From Mycobacterium sp. HUMS_12744610 (GTDB taxonomy: Bacteria; Actinomycetota; Actinomycetes; Mycobacteriales; Mycobacteriaceae), in the NCBI RefSeq assembly GCF_041206865.1, contig NZ_JBGEDP010000001.1, forward strand, positions 806,001-870,000: a DNA stretch of 64,000 bases. Direction: 5' to 3'. Under the pieces are notes generated by a model. The model ran no database searches. It was given only the letters and a program-made list of their open reading frames with translations, and was not told the origin of the DNA. Position 1 is the first letter of the stretch. Each line of letters starts with the position of its first letter. A program made the translations under genes and the position numbers. Positions 62,742-64,000 of the stretch are shown piece by piece.

Positions 62742-63182
62742 TCAACCGGAATACCCCCTCGGGCTAACCACCGTCACGGTTCCCTGCGCCGCGCATACCG
62801 CGCGCCCCGCGTTGGAGACATCGATTCTGGCGACACCGCTACGCTTGCCCAGCGCGATGATCTCGGTGACCGCAACGCACACTCCGCTCGACACGGGCTG
62901 CAGCAGATTTAGCTTGAATTCCGTTGTGGCCACCCATGATCCCGCTGGGATAACCGGATAGAACACCACGCCCAGACAGTGGTCTACCATCGCCGACAAG
63001 CATCCGCCGTGCAGGTTGCCGAACGGCGTCATCAGGTCGTCCCGAGCATCCATCTCCACAACCAGACGTCCCGCGGCGAATTCGGTGTGCCGAAATCCCA
63101 AGTAGCTGGACAGCCCACCCGCGGTTGCCGCCGCATTCTGCAACTCGTCGGCAATCTCTTGGCTGAACTGCTCGAACTTCAT
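62742..63182 (-). CDS. PaaI-type hotdog thioesterase
   Basis: 146 residues. TPFGNLHGGCLSAMVDHCLG is the hotdog catalytic helix (HGG, and Asp at the helix), followed by TTEFKLNLLQPVSSG and RSGVARIDVSNAGRAVCAAQ. Hydrolyses acyl-CoA thioesters in the cytosol. Followed by the alpha/beta hydrolase, preceded by a TetR regulator 48 bp away, suggesting one regulated unit. Confidence 0.9.
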   Translation of the reverse strand: MKFEQFSQEIADELQNAAATAGGLSSYLGFRHTEFAAGRLVVEMDARDDLMTPFGNLHGGCLSAMVDHCLGVVFYPVIPAGSWVATTEFKLNLLQPVSSGVCVAVTEIIALGKRSGVARIDVSNAGRAVCAAQGTVTVVSPRGYSG

Positions 63183-63230
63183 GTCTAGAGCCCCTCGTCG
63201 TTCACCGATACTGCTGCCACTAACGAGACA

Positions 63231-63878
63231 TTACTCCGTACTTGTTGCATCAGCGCAAGACCGGGTGGTGGTGAGCAGAGGAGGAAGCAGGAATCTTCGT
63301 AGAAAAGCATCGAGGCCCTCCGGGCTGCGCTGCCTTGGGCCTTCGACCGTGAGTAGGCTGAGGATAGCCCGCAGTATCCACTCGGATGCATCGTCGACCG
63401 ACACCCCACGCTCAAGTTGATCCCAGTGCGCGGCGAAGACAGGGCGAAGGAACTCGGCGACGAGTTCGAACAAAGCCACCGACGTACCCTTGGCCAGCCC
63501 TACGCCGGCGAGTTCGTCGTCACTGCCGAATAGCAATCCGATTATGGGTTCACGGTGGGCCGCACGGAGTGTAACCTCGACGAAATCCAGTATCGCCGAG
63601 CCTAAATCGGCATGCGCTGCGATCCGCGCACTAATGCGGCGGAGGTAGCGTTCGGCTGACCGCAAGATAACACCGGAAATGACGGATTCACGACTCGGAA
63701 AGTAGCGATACACCGTGGCGCGGGACACCCCGGCCTGCCTGGCGATGTCCTCCATCGTGGTGCCCGGTAGCCCCTTGTTCTCGAGGGACGTTGCGGCGGC
63801 ATCGAGCAGATGGTCTCGGGCGATGTCGCGGCTCGCGGCGGTCGCCGTGCCCCATCGCAACGATTTTTTCGTCACCAT
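63231..63878 (-). CDS. TetR-family transcriptional regulator
   Basis: 215 residues. HTH: TMEDIARQAGVSRATVYRYF, then PSRESVISGVILRSAERYL. The C-terminal ligand domain is typical of mycobacterial TetR. It starts at GTG/ATG 63878 and leads the thioesterase-hydrolase set. A candidate operator lies about 65 bp upstream (63943-63968). Confidence 0.9.
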   Translation of the reverse strand: MVTKKSLRWGTATAASRDIARDHLLDAAATSLENKGLPGTTMEDIARQAGVSRATVYRYFPSRESVISGVILRSAERYLRRISARIAAHADLGSAILDFVEVTLRAAHREPIIGLLFGSDDELAGVGLAKGTSVALFELVAEFLRPVFAAHWDQLERGVSVDDASEWILRAILSLLTVEGPRQRSPEGLDAFLRRFLLPPLLTTTRSCADATSTE

Positions 63879-63942
63879 TCAAGTATGCCGTCCCGTGCCG
63901 TTCGTGGGCTGACGATCGAAGCAGTTGTCGTATAGCACCTTA

Positions 63943-63968
63943 TGTGACAATATCGCAGATATGTCGCA
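63943..63968. promoter_or_regulatory. Candidate TetR operator, imperfect inverted repeat
   Basis: TGTGACA at 63943-63949 and TGTCGCA at 63962-63968 form 7-bp arms (TGYGACA) around a 12-bp AT-rich centre. It sits upstream of the TetR gene start and could autoregulate it. Confidence 0.4.
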
Positions 63969-64000
63969 AAGGCGTCGACGATGACCGCGGCCTGACCGTT

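Overview
The window reads as high-GC actinobacterial DNA, most probably from a non-tuberculous Mycobacterium. The reasons are a complete yrbE-mce lipid importer cluster, an EthA-type Baeyer-Villiger monooxygenase, a P450 with its small ferredoxin, an F420-type luciferase-like enzyme, several TetR regulators and a mycobacterial style of gene overlap. The species cannot be named from the sequence. No rRNA, tRNA, CRISPR array or replication origin was seen.

Layout. 1-6.3 kb: the end of a BtrH-like protein, a flavin monooxygenase, a TetR regulator, then P450, ferredoxin and an LLM-class oxidoreductase. 6.6-30.6 kb: a dense graveyard of mobile elements in which IS21, IS256, IS110, IS3 and IS630 families and a group II intron are nested in or truncated by one another. 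A few host genes survive there: a PF10118 protein with an EthA-like monooxygenase, and an SRPBCC protein divergent from a TetR regulator. 30.6-41.2 kb: a truncated PF10118 gene and a degraded yrbE remnant, followed directly by an intact yrbEA-yrbEB-mceABCDEF operon. 41.2-46.8 kb: an ISL3 pseudogene, two ferritin-like/diiron genes and scraps of other elements. 46.8-54.3 kb: SDR genes, two tandem PF10118 genes and a monooxygenase, ending in an IS1380 flanked by pieces of two SDR paralogues. 54.6-57.3 kb: a minus-strand unit for a diiron protein, two SCP2-like proteins and a ferredoxin. 57.3-59.9 kb: a second, apparently identical IS21. 60.1-63.9 kb: carboxylesterase, alpha/beta hydrolase, hotdog thioesterase and TetR regulator.

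How the genes may work together (inference). The non-mobile content is strongly biased to oxidation and uptake of hydrophobic molecules: Mce import, P450 and diiron hydroxylation with ferredoxins, SDR dehydrogenation, Baeyer-Villiger insertion, ester hydrolysis and sterol-carrier proteins. That is what a sterol-, terpenoid- or long-chain-ketone-using accessory region would look like. The PF10118 family is repeated four times (one broken), three copies sharing the same upstream element.

The most striking mobile-element observations are: a 67-bp IS21-like miniature element whose removal exactly restores an IS110 reading frame; two direct IS21 copies 48.4 kb apart, each with a clean 5-bp target duplication; an IS110 whose removal exactly rejoins an IS3 orfB; and placement of a PF10118 upstream element in front of the mce operon.
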